Shown here: in pieces, positions 12,232 through 24,408 of the stretch | Layout: each line of letters begins with the position of its first letter | Position numbering within the stretch: the stretch's first letter is position 1 | Origin: Primula veris | Taxonomy: Eukaryota > Streptophyta > Magnoliopsida > Ericales > Primulaceae | Assembly: GCA_963682055.1 (NCBI GenBank) | Contig: OY821742.1 | Span: 10,199,752-10,263,751 of the forward strand | Direction: 5' to 3' | Length of the DNA: 64,000 bases | Translations under genes and position numbers: made by a program | Notes under the pieces: generated by a model | Databases searched by the model: none | Told to the model about the DNA's origin: nothing | The model's input: only the letters and a program-made list of their open reading frames with translations

Positions 12232-14494
12232 TATACATGATAAGAGTTTGCTCATATTTTCTCGCTATAAGATTTGAGATATTTAAATGAGAGCATTTAA
12301 GAAAATTTAAAATATTAGTAAGAGGATGTAATTTCCGATTGTCAAAATTATAATTATACTATGACATAGTACTTGGGTCAATTTTGCAAGTTGTTAAACG
12401 TGACATGTACCGCACGTTATGTTATAGTCTTATGAAGTAATATGTATAATCAGTAGCAATAGGCAATAGCATTTTGGACTGTCACCACCAACAATGGAGT
12501 AGTATATAAATATGACTTTTTTCAGAAGTCCAACTTCTTTAAATTATAGTATTAGAAACAAACATGGCGTGTCATCGAATTATACTGATTCCCATATGCA
12601 CATGGGCTGAAATATATTAATACCAAAAACGCAAGTTTTATTCTGTACAGGGATCTGAGTTACCACTAAGACAAATTATTTAATCCTCGTGACAATACTA
12701 CAAATGATCCTCCTCTATTCCATTTATTAAGTGACTTGTATTGGGGTGGGTTCAATTTTTTTATAACAACTACGGTTTCTCATAAATGATTTTTAGTGAA
12801 GTAAATGAGTAGATGGCCCCACATTAATAAGAAACCAGGGTTGTTTTGATGTTATCAAAGAAATTGGACTCACCGCTACCGCCGCATATGTTACCTGATA
12901 AATCGAATAGAGGAGGTGTATTGTACTAGGATTACTAAATAATTTGTCCCATGGAGGTGATGATCACCATCACAGGTTTTTCTACTGCTTATACCATTCG
13001 CAACAGTTTCCTTATATCATCAGTTTACCTTAAATATGAGTAAATTGTTCTAAAATTATATACGCATCAGTTTACTTATCCATTAACTTAAATATACATG
13101 AACTCAAATATAGCTCAAATATAACAGATCAAGATGTTACCTTATAATTAAAATAATAATTCATGTCTCTTACTTTTCTCTTATTATCTCTCATTTATTT
13201 GTATTTTTCACATATAAATTAATAAAATAACAAAAATACAGAGTTGTATAGTTATGATAAATAAATTTATAAAAAAGCTGATAATTTGTATAAACCAAAA
13301 CGTTTACTTATAAGTTGTAAAAATGTATTTTTTACTTTAAATACGAGAAAACTTGTAAGTTATTTAATGTGATTGTTATAGTAAATTAATTTGGGTTGAA
13401 AAAAATTGATAGAAGTACATTAAAATATAGTAATATTTAGTTATGATAATAAATTTGATAGGAAATCTGAAAAATGTATAAAGTTAAATTATTATCCTAA
13501 AAATATAAAAGTAATGTTAATTAACTTAAATATGAGGAAAAATATAAGTAAATCGATGCGTTTGCTATCGTCAATACACTATTCGTTAGACAATTTTGCA
13601 GAATACAGTAGGGGATATTTTTGGGACTTGGGATGCAATTTTCTCTTTTCTTATTCACAATTTTTGCATTGAAAATATTTACCGATATCCATAAAAGGAA
13701 ATTGCATCCCAAGTCCCAAATATTTTACCGCTTATCACTACAAATATTCAAAAAAATCTTTGTTAAAATGGATATTGTGTCTTTAATCCAAAATATATAA
13801 ACCATAGCTGTAATCTGCAGTCTCTGCTTAGTTCGAAAAATGTTAAATATTTTGTCTGCCATTTCAGTTAACAGTAGCAGAGGTAAATGAGGATCAAGTT
13901 TCGGGCTTTCTATCTACTCAGCAAACTCATGTCCTCCAAATATACACACTCTCGTTTTATTTACAGGAAAAACCCAACACAATTTTACTATTTTCATCAA
14001 GATACACAATTTTAAATCCCAGTCGAAACCAATTTGCTGGAAAAGTTTTAACCAAAAATAACAAAAGACGGAAACAAGCTTGACAAAAAAAGCGGACATG
14101 ATATTTGGCTGAATTTATATTGGGACTCTTCAACAAACTACCACTCTCCACACATCCAACAGCATAGAGAGTTGAGATGCTCAAAACATCAGAAAATATA
14201 TATCATGATACAGCTACGTCATAACACGGGGTAAACTAGTGGTACAAATTGACAGAAGCTGTCGAGTTTTATTGCATCGTAAATTATGAGCCTTAGCATC
14301 CAAGGAAAATATGGGTTCTGGGCTAATACAAGTAAGAATTAGAAACAATAAGAACTAAAGTGGGTGAACATGACAAATAAAACTTTCAAAACATTAGTAT
14401 GCTAAAAGCAACTCTCTTCAAAACTGTCATTTTCTAAAAACAGGAAAATATTTGGAGAAGACAAAACAGGCGGAGACTTATAATACATTTCAGA
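12232..14494. other. SDA1-ARP3 intergenic region, unit 1
   Basis: This AT-rich interval corresponds to 39481-41752 of unit 2 and once lay between the SDA1 3' end and the ARP3 promoter. I see no gene in it. It holds the short inverted-repeat element at 13615-13726. Confidence 0.7.
13615..13726. mobile_element. Short hairpin MITE-like element, unit 1
   Basis: Arms of about 21-24 bp are near-perfect reverse complements (TTGGGACTTGGGATGCAATT at the left, its complement at 13700-13723). They surround an AT-rich loop of about 60 bp. The same element sits at 40875-40986, so it predates the duplication. No target duplication could be fixed. Confidence 0.55.
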
Positions 14495-17400
14495 TCATTT
14501 CCATGCTTTTCTCCCACGAAACTGTTTTCCAGCAATTTTCTGCTTTCTCTTTCTCTCTTTGCGTGATTTCTTTATCTTGTCTCTCCTTGCACCGACAGGC
14601 ATAGCCTTCTTATGCTCCTTCTGTCGATTGCTTGTACCACCGGTCTGTCCAATGAAAAGAACAAGTCACGCCAAAAATCAGAATAGGCAAATGTTATGCG
14701 TCTATTATTTTCTGTAAGCAACTGGCGTAAGAATTACTTAACAGGCACTAGGCAGTGTCTTCTTGTGTATCATAAAACAGTATAACAAAAGGCCACAAAA
14801 TTAGTTATCATTCTGACGACGAGTGGCACATCATGTTATAGACAAAACTTATGCAAAAGACCCAGACTATGGAATTTTCATGTCACAAAAGAAATCAATG
14901 TTCATCATAATCTCATACAAACTGACTGTATTTTTCCTGTTATTCATTTTGACTATCAATCAGAAGATTCAGAACCTAAGTTGGCACCTCATATAGAGAC
15001 TTGACTAGAACTTGAATGATGAGGTAACAATTGGATTCACTTAGCTTAAAACATCTAGCCTCTTTCAGACTATAACCTACAAAATATCACATTTAAGCTG
15101 TTCAGTGAAATACACTGCATGTTCTAACTGTACAAAACAAATACACTGAGCTTGAAATTGCAACTTAAAACAGAAAGAGGGAAACTTTAGGATATGAGGC
15201 AGCTACTTTGGCCGCCGTCTAGAACAAATAGTAAGGATGGAACATGAATCTTTCTCCTATTATGGCCGCCGTCTAGAACAACATTCATTTACATTCTGGA
15301 CCAAACATCAGTGAGAACAATTACCCTATTATGTATCCTATCTACAACCCTCCACCCTCACAAACAACATCACTGTAAGCATGTCAAAGAACATGCAATT
15401 CAGAAAGAGTATACACAACTATAGAGAATGTGGCACCATTCAAAAACCCTAGGCGTAAGGTCCTTTTGTGATAATGCGAGACATAACATTACTAGAAAAC
15501 TAAACAATGATAGGAAATAAAAGACAATTTTCTAGTTATGATGCTATACCGATAACTATTGGGTTAAATTGGATTTTATAAGAGTAGAGGCTCGTACCTT
15601 TTTTTGTTTGATAGAAGCACGAGACGTGTACTTCCCTGTTTCCTTTCGCCCTTCTCTTATTAGTGCTAGCCTTTCCTCTTTGTTTAGCTTCTGCTTCATG
15701 TGTGCCTTATTTGCACGAAATAAAGTGTCAGAAATTACTTTTGGACATGCACGAGAAAAAACAATCATAAATTACAAGACATAAAACACATACCAATATT
15801 TTAATGTTCAGTTTAAGTGGCACAAGAAGCAAAGAAAATTATTAGGAAAAAACACGTATTAAAAAAATCTTACTTCAAGTTTTGCAGGATCCACTCTTTT
15901 AGCACTTAGATGCTCAGAGGTGGGGATCTTAAAAACAGTCGCATCTGCACCCTTTCTCAACAATCCATGATGAGCCAATGCAGTTCTTGCGTCTTGCTTT
16001 GCCTGGACCAAATATAAACACAAAAATAAATGCAAGAAGTATAGATAACTTACTAAATCTACAATATTAACACCACCAAGGATTGAAAATTAAAAACTAG
16101 CAATTCTATGATTCTATTGAGATCACATAAAACTAAAGCTTTAAGTTAAGGACGCTGAAAAACTGTAGGTGTTATGAAACAAAATAAAAAAACTCAGGGA
16201 ACTTTTTTTACAACAAACTCTACATTTGCAGTTACTTCCGTGCATCTTTTTTTTAAAATAGATACAGTTTCATAAATGTAATAAAATATAGCTAGAGAGT
16301 TTACCTTCAATTCTTTGATTCGTTTGAAGTCCTCATTGGAAAGGATACCATCTGTTGCATCTAATGAAGCATCTTCTGACTTCTCTCCAGCCAATCTCTT
16401 AAGTGCCCGGAGGCTTGTATCAGCGGCGTTAAGCTCCCCATCAAAATCACTAAATTTCCTTTTTTTCGACTTCGTATCCTTTTTTCCATCACTTCCATGA
16501 CCCGTGATAAGCTGCTCCGACTTCTCGTCATCTCGGTCACTCTCTTCTTCATTGTCAGAACCAATAAATTCATCTTCACTATCATCACCATCTTTTTCAA
16601 TTTCATCTTCACTAATTGTTTTTATACTACTGCCTTCGAACCCATCTTCCCCCTCGCCATCCTCTTCCATACCATCTACATCTATATCATCCTCAGAAGA
16701 AATACAATTTTCATCTTCATTAGAATCTTCACCGTCATTACTGCTATTTTCGTCTTCATTTTCATCTTCGAGTAATTCAGCGCCGGGAATATTGCTGGAC
16801 ACGTTTATTTCTCCATAGGCTTTTGGTTTTGCTTTTGGATTAGTAGGACGGCCTCGGTCTTTTTTAATAAGAAGTGACGGGCAAACCTGCATTATTAGTC
16901 TTGCAAATTGTTACACATGAACTCCAGAAAAGTACTTGGAGAGAAAGAAAGAGAGAATTTTTACCTCTCTAAATAAAGTAATAAGCGAACGGGCAGCTAT
17001 TGAAACAGCCTTTTCGTGGGATTTCCTGTACAGTACAAGATCTTGCAGCAAATCTTCTGTCATCAACTAATTGCCAAGACAAAAAAAAACAGTTATCACT
17101 TATCAGTATCAAAGGAAAAATGCTTTTGTGTGAATTGGTATAAACTTATATAACAGCTTTGTGCAGCGAACAATTAGTTGACTGGAAAAGGCGAACCCGG
17201 TGCACGAAGCCTCCCCTAAGCAAGGGTCCGGGTAGGGTCAGGCCACAATGGGCCTATTGTAGACAGCCTCCCCTCGAACCCGTGACCCCCAGGTCACATG
17301 GAGGCAACTTTACCGTTGCACCAAGGCTCGCCTTCAAAACAATTTCCGAACTGTGTGCCACAATTTTTTCAGCAATTATGATATGAAATATATTCAACAA

Positions 17401-20400
17401 TTTGTAGTAAATTACCAAAGGCATCCTGAGGCATATCTCTCTCACCACATTCAAGCCAACCGCAATAGCCTGTAAAAACCAAATGAAAGCTGGATAAAGT
17501 ACCAGAGAAAGTATACACATGTAAATAAGAAATAATAAATCACTTTGATTATTGAAATAAAAGCGATACCTCTGTACGAGAACGATCATGCACAAATTGA
17601 TTCACGATTTGTCTGAATAGAGATTCAACTGCGTCAGGCGGCACCTAATAAACAATTATGTTCTCATAAGCAGACGTTAAATCTTAAATCCAAATATGTG
17701 ACTGTCGACAGTTATATAAGTTTTCCATTCTAAGGAGCACATGATGACAATAAGATTTACCATGTCATGACAGGTCTGAACAGCTGCAGCAAGTAAACTC
17801 GTTATATCACGTTGATGAGGCTGCAAGTATAAGTACAGCAATAAGTATGCAAGATGTCAAGAACATACGAATTGAATAAACATGCAGAGTAACAAATGAC
17901 ACACCTGAATATATTTCTGAAGGTAAGGGTAGAAGTTCAGTAATACCAAGCGATGAAGCCCAACAGTTCGGGAAATAACCTTCAGCATCATCATCTTAAT
18001 CTGCAAGAAGACGATGATTTTTAAAACCATCATGAAAAGGTAAAAGTAAACTAAAGATATCAAAATATTCAAATAGTTAGTTGTCACCTTTTAATAGCAT
18101 GAAATTATGGAGAAGAAAGTACATAATTTAGTAATTAAAGGGCATATAGTTTAATCAAGAATAGTTTTGAGGAGTTGTGCTTTCAAATTTCGGTCGAGAC
18201 AAATAAAGAGACAATTTTCCCCAGATAATAACAATACTCTTAACAATAAATAAAGTTATTAGGAAAATAGTAACAACCTCGAACCGCTCATTGCAAGTTT
18301 GTAGACGAGAAAACAGCTTCTCGGTAAATCCCTACCAAATAAAGCTCCGGTTAGAATACTTAGTTTTGAGACAAAATCAATAAGAAAGACTCAGAAATTA
18401 AAGAACCTGGGAATCTTTCAAATGGTTAAGCGGCGAATAATAGTTCGTATCGCTCTTTTCTGATGAGGAGCGTTGTTGTTTTTTCATGCTACGAATTGCC
18501 CGCTGTAATTTTGCTTGCTTTTTCTTCTTGCTGGAAGATGTACCTTTATGGTGAGCCTGAACCAACAACAAAATGCAATGTTTCAACAACGGGACAGGGA
18601 TCTTTAGATGGCTAAAAGTAAACTAAGAACAATAAATGCAAATGAAGAAAATAAAACATGTTTCTTCGGAGGCAGAGAGACTCGGCAAATAAATCAAGAA
18701 CACAAACTCCTATATATTCACAACAGGACAGGGATCTTTAGATGGCTAAAAGTAAACTAAGAACGATAAATGCAAATGAAGAAAATAAAACATGTTTCTT
18801 CGGAGGCAGATAGACTCGGCAAATAAATCATGAACACAAACTCCTATATATTCACAACACCGCCCTTCCCCCCCCAAAAAAAATAAAAAATTAAGGTGCC
18901 ATTTATATGTTGAAAATTGAAATATTGGTGATATTCTGATAGCGAAGACAAAAACATTATGTAGTTCCAAATTAAAAGAATAGGTGGCCTGAAGGAGCCA
19001 TTTAATGATAAAAAAAAAAACTTGACGAAATTTTAATATCATAGACAAAACTTACTCTTTTGACTACCACGAAACTCCCTTAAACTAAATCCTACAGTGC
19101 ACGGTTAAAAAGAAAACAGAGTATGATTTAATTTCATTTCAGTCCTCGTCACTTAGTTTTTACAGTGTATGGGAGTTTGGTACGAAGTTACTGCTGTCAT
19201 CGTAGCAAGGTCCGTAGTTGAAGAAGCATAAGCAATAAAAAACAATCATGATACGAGGCCGATTTCTTAGTATACAAAAAAGTGTAGAACTACAATTGAA
19301 GAGCCATTAAAATTATGCAATAGATACCAAGCGTGACATGAGGTTATATCTTGACTGGGAAAATCCTATCAATAGATTTTTATTTTTTTAAGCAAACAAC
19401 CTTGTAGACAGCCTCCTTATTGATAAGAACTTGTGGCTGCTGATTAGGCTGATCATCTTCACTGCTTGAATCATCACTGTCATCACCGTCTTCAATATTC
19501 TCGTAATCAAGAAGAAACGATAAAGCGGCAATCATTATCCTGTAAAGTTGAGACAAATTAGCTCCATGTTTAACAAGACTGCAGATGAGAGACGTGACAT
19601 TATATGTAGAGAGAGCGAAGGCACACTTTGACGATGGGTGGAAACATGCAGTACATATTGCGTTAGCTGTCCTATCGTCAAACCACACCTTTCGCTTATG
19701 AAGATCACAAAGAGTGATAAGTGACCGTTTTGCTTTGGCTTCATCTTCTTGCTATGACAACATTTAGATATACATTGAGCGCAACAGCAAAAAACTGTAT
19801 AAGCAAAATAATACCAATGAATCTAAGCTACTACCAACCTGTAGCATAGAATACAATATATTCTGAAGAGCCCGGTTTTTAGCTTCATTCTTGTGCTTTT
19901 GATTCATGCGTTTTATACTATGAATGACATGATCGAACGCCAATTTTTTTAAAACTTTGTCACCCAATGTCTGAAGCTCCATGAACAGGGCAAGGTTCTC
20001 CCCGATATCAACTATCTAGCAAGACATACACTCCGTCATGTTAATGAAAAATCAGAAAAAGCAACCAAGATTTTGATTCCACAGTGGTACAAATAGAACA
20101 AATGATAACTAACTGGATAGAACCAAGTCCATGATAACTCTTTTTTTCTGTACTTAATAGCACAGTATCAGTAATAAGGCAGCTCAAACTCAGTATGACT
20201 GTCACTAGAGTTTGGTATACCGTATATAAGGTTTTCCAATCTAGCTATTAAAGTAACTACATGGCTCAAGAAAATTAACAAGTAGTTTGAAACAGATTGG
20301 GCAAAATCTTTAACATGAATCATGTGAAGTCTTAGTTAGACCTTATTTACCTGCATTTTCTCCGCCAACAAAAATATGAATGGAGCATTAATGTCTAGGG

Positions 20401-22202
20401 CAAAGCAAATTTTCTGTTTACTCTTATACTAACCAAATGGTCCATCCAACGACACAAAGGTATTTAGAATAAATGGGTCTAAGACAAAGCTAAAAGTTAA
20501 AACCAAGAAATACTCCAGTCTCCATCTCCATTTTCAAGCTTTTATAACATTTCTAAGGTGTAACATATATACTTATCAAATTCATAAATGAACAACTTTT
20601 GAACAAAATGAGGATTATCGATACTATTATAGACCCCTACAATTTTTGTTAATTACTCGCGCTCTTATTTCAAAAACAAAAACAAAATACCCATATCCCA
20701 CCCTCATATAACTCACCATAAACTTCCATCACCATTAGGTTTCAATTTCTTCACATTACGTGTCGCACGCGTAACACGTGGGCCACGGCCCATGATTAGT
20801 AGTGTATATATATACACACATACATACATACAGACTAAAAAACCAAACCTGCCGGTTAACCAGCAGAGTAAGCGCCTGCGTGACGTGACACCTAAGCTCA
20901 AACAACTATAAAACACACACAATCATATATGTATGTATATTTATATATATACACACATACATACGGCGTAACATGCACCAAAAACATAACACGCTCCCCC
21001 AATTCCTTCTACGGCGGGGTTTGCAGATACACCGCTTAAGGAGGTGATGTTGAGGGTCGCCTGCTGGTGGTAGAGAGAGAGTGAGGATCTGAACTTGTTG
21101 TGGGCGAGTGTGAACTCCGTTTGGTACCCTTTGGGGTCGATCTTCGTCTTCTATTGGAGGGTTGGGAGGCTGAATTTTACTTTTAAGTCACTTACACCTT
21201 TTTTTTTTACAGATAAGTCATTTTTAACCTAGTTTGACGTGTAAATTCTGACGAACACATTTCATTAGGAAATTTATATCACTGGTATATCGCTTAGAAG
21301 CTAGCTTATTAGAAGCTAAAATGGCATACGAACCAAACACCTATAGTTTTTTCTAAAAGCAAAAAAGCTGTAAACAATAAGAAAAAAAACAGTTGTGCTA
21401 AACAGGCAATTAGTATCTCTAGTACATAAAACACACATACAATCATATACATACACACACACGCATATATAAACATACAGTCTAAAAACCGGTTAATAAG
21501 CGGATACCAAGCATATAGATGCTTCAATTCCGCTAAAACACAAACACACACACGTTTAACTATATATAAACACACGCACAGTCTAAAAACCCGTATCTGG
21601 GAGTTAATAAGCAGAATAATAGATTTAATTTAAATTTGGGGCTAAGAAAAAAGAGTCATTTCAAATAATAGAGAGAGATAGATATATACATATACATAGA
21701 AAAACGAACCTGACGGTTAATAAGCAGAATAAGTGCCTGGGTGACGTGGCACCTGAGCCCCGACGGCAAGGTCCTCGCCGTGTCCCTTAAAAACCCTCCC
21801 AGCTCCTTGGTAAAAATCAGAAAATCAAAAACAAAACAAAAAATGGAAGGAAAAAAAAACAGAAAAAGGCTAAAAAAAAACCTTGGGAAACCCGTTAAGC
21901 TCCTCGGGATAAAACGGGGTAACGTGCGCCAAAAACATAACACGATCACCCAACTCTTTGGCCACCGTAGAGTCCGCAGAAACCCCGCTTAAGGAGGTGA
22001 AGTTGAGGGCCGCCTGCTGGTGGTAGAGAGAGAGTGAGGATTTGAATTGGCTGTGGATGATTGTGAGTTCTGTTTGGTAGCCTTCGGGATCAATTTTCAT
22101 CTTGGATTGGAGGGTGGGGAGGCTCAGGTGGGAGGAGGTCCGGCCGGAGGCGGATATGGCGTCGGCGACGGAGGGGCGGCGGTGGGTTGGTGTCGTCGAC
22201 AT
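14495..22202 (-). CDS. SDA1: SDA1 homolog, copy 1 (intact)
   Basis: SDA1 is a nuclear/nucleolar protein for 60S pre-ribosome maturation and export. It reads as 16 exons, 5' to 3': 21882-22202, 21710-21805, 19839-20015, 19627-19751, 19401-19539, 18407-18556, 18278-18331, 17905-18000, 17761-17820, 17570-17644, 17416-17469, 16965-17066, 16305-16886, 15874-16002, 15598-15705 and 14495-14644. They total 806 codons including the stop, close to the usual plant length of about 800. The N-terminal NUC130/3NT-like region includes TARTLPSGLRCHVTQALILL, and the middle has VPPDAVESLFRQIVNQFVHD. The large exon 16305-16886 encodes a long Asp/Glu/Ser acidic tract then a basic stretch. The C terminus is very basic (RKERKRKQKIAGKQFRGRKA). 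The start is the first Met of exon 1, 21 codons before SGRTSSHLSLP. All junctions are GT-AG and keep frame. Intron 2 is swollen by fossil copies of exons 1 and 2. Confidence 0.9.
17186..17334 (-). mobile_element. Au-type SINE, unit 1
   Basis: This tRNA-derived SINE lies in an SDA1 intron. On the minus strand it begins CGAGCCTTGGTGCAACGG (Pol III A-box region), continues through GGTCACGGGTTCGAGG (B box) and ends near GTGCACCGGG followed by a short T-rich tail. These blocks match the Au SINE family of angiosperms. Flanking AACAATT words at 17169-17175 and 17338-17344 may be the target duplication. The same copy lies at 44433-44582. Confidence 0.85.
18592..18857. repeat. 134-bp tandem duplication in SDA1 intron, unit 1
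   Basis: Two head-to-tail copies start at 18592 and 18726, each beginning GGACAGGGATCTTTAGATGG and running to TATTCACAACA. The same pair is present in unit 2 (54132-54399), so it is older than the segmental duplication. Confidence 0.85.
20838..20890 (-). pseudogene. Fossil of SDA1 exon 2 (3' part)
   Basis: On the minus strand this matches the end of SDA1 exon 2. It would still encode CHVTQALTLLVNRQ followed by a GT donor, against CHVTQALILLINRQ in the real exon. It lies inside intron 2, about 820 bp downstream of exon 2. No acceptor or upstream half of the exon is recognisable. Unit 2 has different sequence here. Confidence 0.75.
20965..21172 (-). pseudogene. Fossil of SDA1 exon 1, unit 1
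   Basis: A roughly 200-bp stretch aligns to SDA1 exon 1, sharing blocks such as CGCTTAAGGAGGTGA and GGTGGTAGAGAGAGAGTGAG. Many substitutions and small indels break the frame. Order and spacing relative to the exon 2 fossil repeat those of the real exons, so both come from an internal tandem duplication of the gene's 5' end. Confidence 0.8.
21484..21622 (-). repeat. Two further short exon-2-end remnants
   Basis: Segments near 21484-21512 and 21584-21622 repeat the pattern TAAAAAC...GGTTAATAAGC(A)G seen at the real exon 2 donor (21700-21735), separated by CA/TA-rich DNA. They look like eroded serial copies of the exon 2 border. Equivalents are at about 56850-56980 in unit 2. Confidence 0.55.
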
Positions 22203-22205
22203 TGT

Positions 22206-22240
22206 TGTAGAGAGAGAGAGAGTGAGAGAGAGAGAGAGAG
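22206..22240. repeat. GA microsatellite at duplication breakpoint
   Basis: GA repeats sit in the SDA1 5' leader. Homology between units ends inside this tract: unit 2 leaves it at about 57575 into unrelated DNA. It is the likely right breakpoint of the duplication. Confidence 0.7.
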
Positions 22241-22442
22241 AGATTTCAGCTTAAAGCTGCAACCAAACAACCCCACAGTATTATCTTTCAACACAACGAT
22301 CGATCTATGAAGTAATTCAATATCACTAATTGACATCTCCGGATAGAACAAAGTTAGCCTCACAAAAGTTTTTTTAATATTAATTGCAATTTAATACACT
22401 TACGTATCAGCTATTAATACTTTTTTTGAAAAAAAAAAATTA

Positions 22443-24180
22443 CTTGTTGACTGGTTGATCTACAAAATTACAACAACCCCTTTATTTAATACTATAATTG
22501 ATGATTGAATTTTCAGATAAGATTAGTAATCAATTGTCATAAGTACCAAAATCAGTAAAACAGAAAATATGTAGACTTTCAACTTAGAATTTTTACTCCA
22601 AGTGCTCCAATCGGCTACACATTTAGCGAATAGAAACAAGTTCGTATAATATATAGATTCACTTTTATACTGGTACTTATCAGCTTTCAACATTTCATCG
22701 AGCAAATAGAGACAAGTTTATATAATCTATAGTTTCACTTTAATACACCAACTTGTCAGCTTTCAACATAGTTTTGAAAAAGTTAGGACAGCTAACTGGT
22801 AGATCAACAAGATTACAACAAACCTTTTATTTATTACAAGTAGTATAACTGGTTTTTGGGACAAGGTTAGTAATAAATGTCATAAGACCCATAACTACCA
22901 AAATCAGTAAAACAGTAAAAAAACTTAAAACAAAAAAGTTACAGGCTTTTAAAAAAAATACCCAAGTTCTCAAATTGGCTACATATCGAGCTAAAAGAGA
23001 CAAGTTCTCATAAATACTAGTTGCACTTTAATACACTAACTCTAATCAGCTTTCAACATTTTTTGTAAAGATACTAGTAATAGTTGACAACTGGAGCTAC
23101 AAAATCACAACCCTTCATAAATTACTAGTATTAGTAACTGGTTTTTGAGACAAGGTGAGTAATATACTGTCAAAACTACCGGAATCAGTAAAACAGTAAA
23201 AAGAACTTGAAAACAAAAAAGTTACAGGCTTTTAAAAAAATTATCCAAGTTCTTAAATCGGCTACATATCGAGTTAAAAGAGACAAGTTCTCATAAATAC
23301 TAGTGGCACTTTAACACACCAACTAACCAGCTTTCAACATTTTTTTGTAAAGATACTAGTAACAGTTGACTAATTGATCTACAAAATCACAACAAACCCT
23401 TCATATATTACTAGTTTAATAATCAAGTTTTGACATAAAGTTAGTAATTAACTGTCATAAGTCATAACTACCACAATTAGTAAAACAGTAAAGGCTTAAA
23501 CCAGAAAAGTTACACGTTTCTTACAATTTTACTTTAAAAAAATTACCCCAAGAGCTCCAATCGGCTAAATATCGAGCTAATAGAGACAAGTTCTCATAAT
23601 TATTAGTAGCACTTTAATACACCAACTAATCAGCTTTCAACATTTTTTGTAAAGATACTAATAGTTGACTAATTGATCTACAAAATTACAACAAACCCTT
23701 CATATATCACTAGTATTAATAATTAAATTTTGAGATAAAGTTAGTAATTAACTGTCATAAGTATCCAAATCAGTAAAACAAAAAAGTTACAGCCTTTTTA
23801 CTTAAACTATTTTAAAATTTACCCCAGTAGCTCAAATCAGCTCCATATCAATCGTATATATACACTTCTTTTATCTATAAATTTATAGTAAATATTTTTT
23901 TTGTATAGATACTAATAATAGTTGACTAATTGATCTATAAAATTACAACAAACCCTTCATAAATTACTAGTAGTAATAATTAAATGTTGAGATAGAGTTA
24001 ATAATTAACTGTCATAAGTACCCAAATCAGTAAAACAAAAAAGTTACAGCCTTTTTACTTAAACTTTATTAAATTTTACCCCAGTAGCTCAAATAAACTA
24101 AATATCATTATATCAATCAAATCTATACACTTCTTGTGTTTATGAATCTATAGTGAATAATTATGTGATAAAAATTACAT
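22443..24180. repeat. About six degenerate tandem repeats of 260-340 bp
   Basis: Recurrent unit starts (GTTGACTAATTGATCTACAA-like) lie near 22443, 22785, 23083, 23364, 23654 and 23910. Each unit contains the ordered words TGTCATAAGTACC, CAAATCAGTAAAACA, AAAAGTTACAG, GAGACAAGTTCTCATAA and CAGCTTTCAACAT. The first unit is lengthened by a partial internal duplication. The array lies just upstream of SDA1 copy 1, with no counterpart upstream of copy 2. Confidence 0.85.
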
Positions 24181-24348
24181 AAAAAACAAAAGTACAAAAC
24201 TAATTTAACGAAGGGGAAGAGAAATACCTAAAAAATAATGAGATAAATCGGAGATGTTTTAAGTATAATTACGAAAATAGCCTTGAAATTTGTTTGTTTA
24301 AGATCGATTTGAAGGATTATTAAACGAGCTCTATCAGATGGTCTTCTT

Positions 24349-24358
24349 TCTCTCTCTA

Positions 24359-24391
<33 letters not shown>

Positions 24392-24408
24392 TTATGTATG
24401 TATGTATC
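24349..24408. repeat. CT / TA / TATG compound microsatellite
   Basis: A (CT)n run passes into (TA)n and then TATG repeats. DNA from 24409 to 25334 holds nothing I can recognise beyond AT-rich spacer. Confidence 0.85.

Larger units (their letters stand above)
1..22230. repeat. Segmental duplication, unit 1 (truncated by window edge)
   Basis: Base 1 corresponds to base 28125 of unit 2, and homology runs with few differences to the GA tract just upstream of the SDA1 start codon. The unit carries SDA1 then ARP3, both on the minus strand. Unit-specific changes are a solo LTR at 3745-5957 and replacement of the ARP3 5' end by a Copia element at about 7104-12231. A further 329-bp divergent block lies at 20630-20958. 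The left breakpoint is outside the window. The right breakpoint falls in a GA microsatellite at about 22206-22240. Confidence 0.95.

Noticed and set aside
14101..14494. Possible extra SDA1 exon downstream of 14495
   Set aside because: The basic C terminus ends in a stop at 14495-14497, in line with the family's ending; what follows is 3' UTR and spacer.
16504..16818. Ser-rich open frame on the plus strand (also 43569-44072)
   Set aside because: It is the antisense of the acidic Asp/Glu/Ser exon of SDA1; GAT/GAA-rich codons give open, Ser-rich reverse frames by composition.
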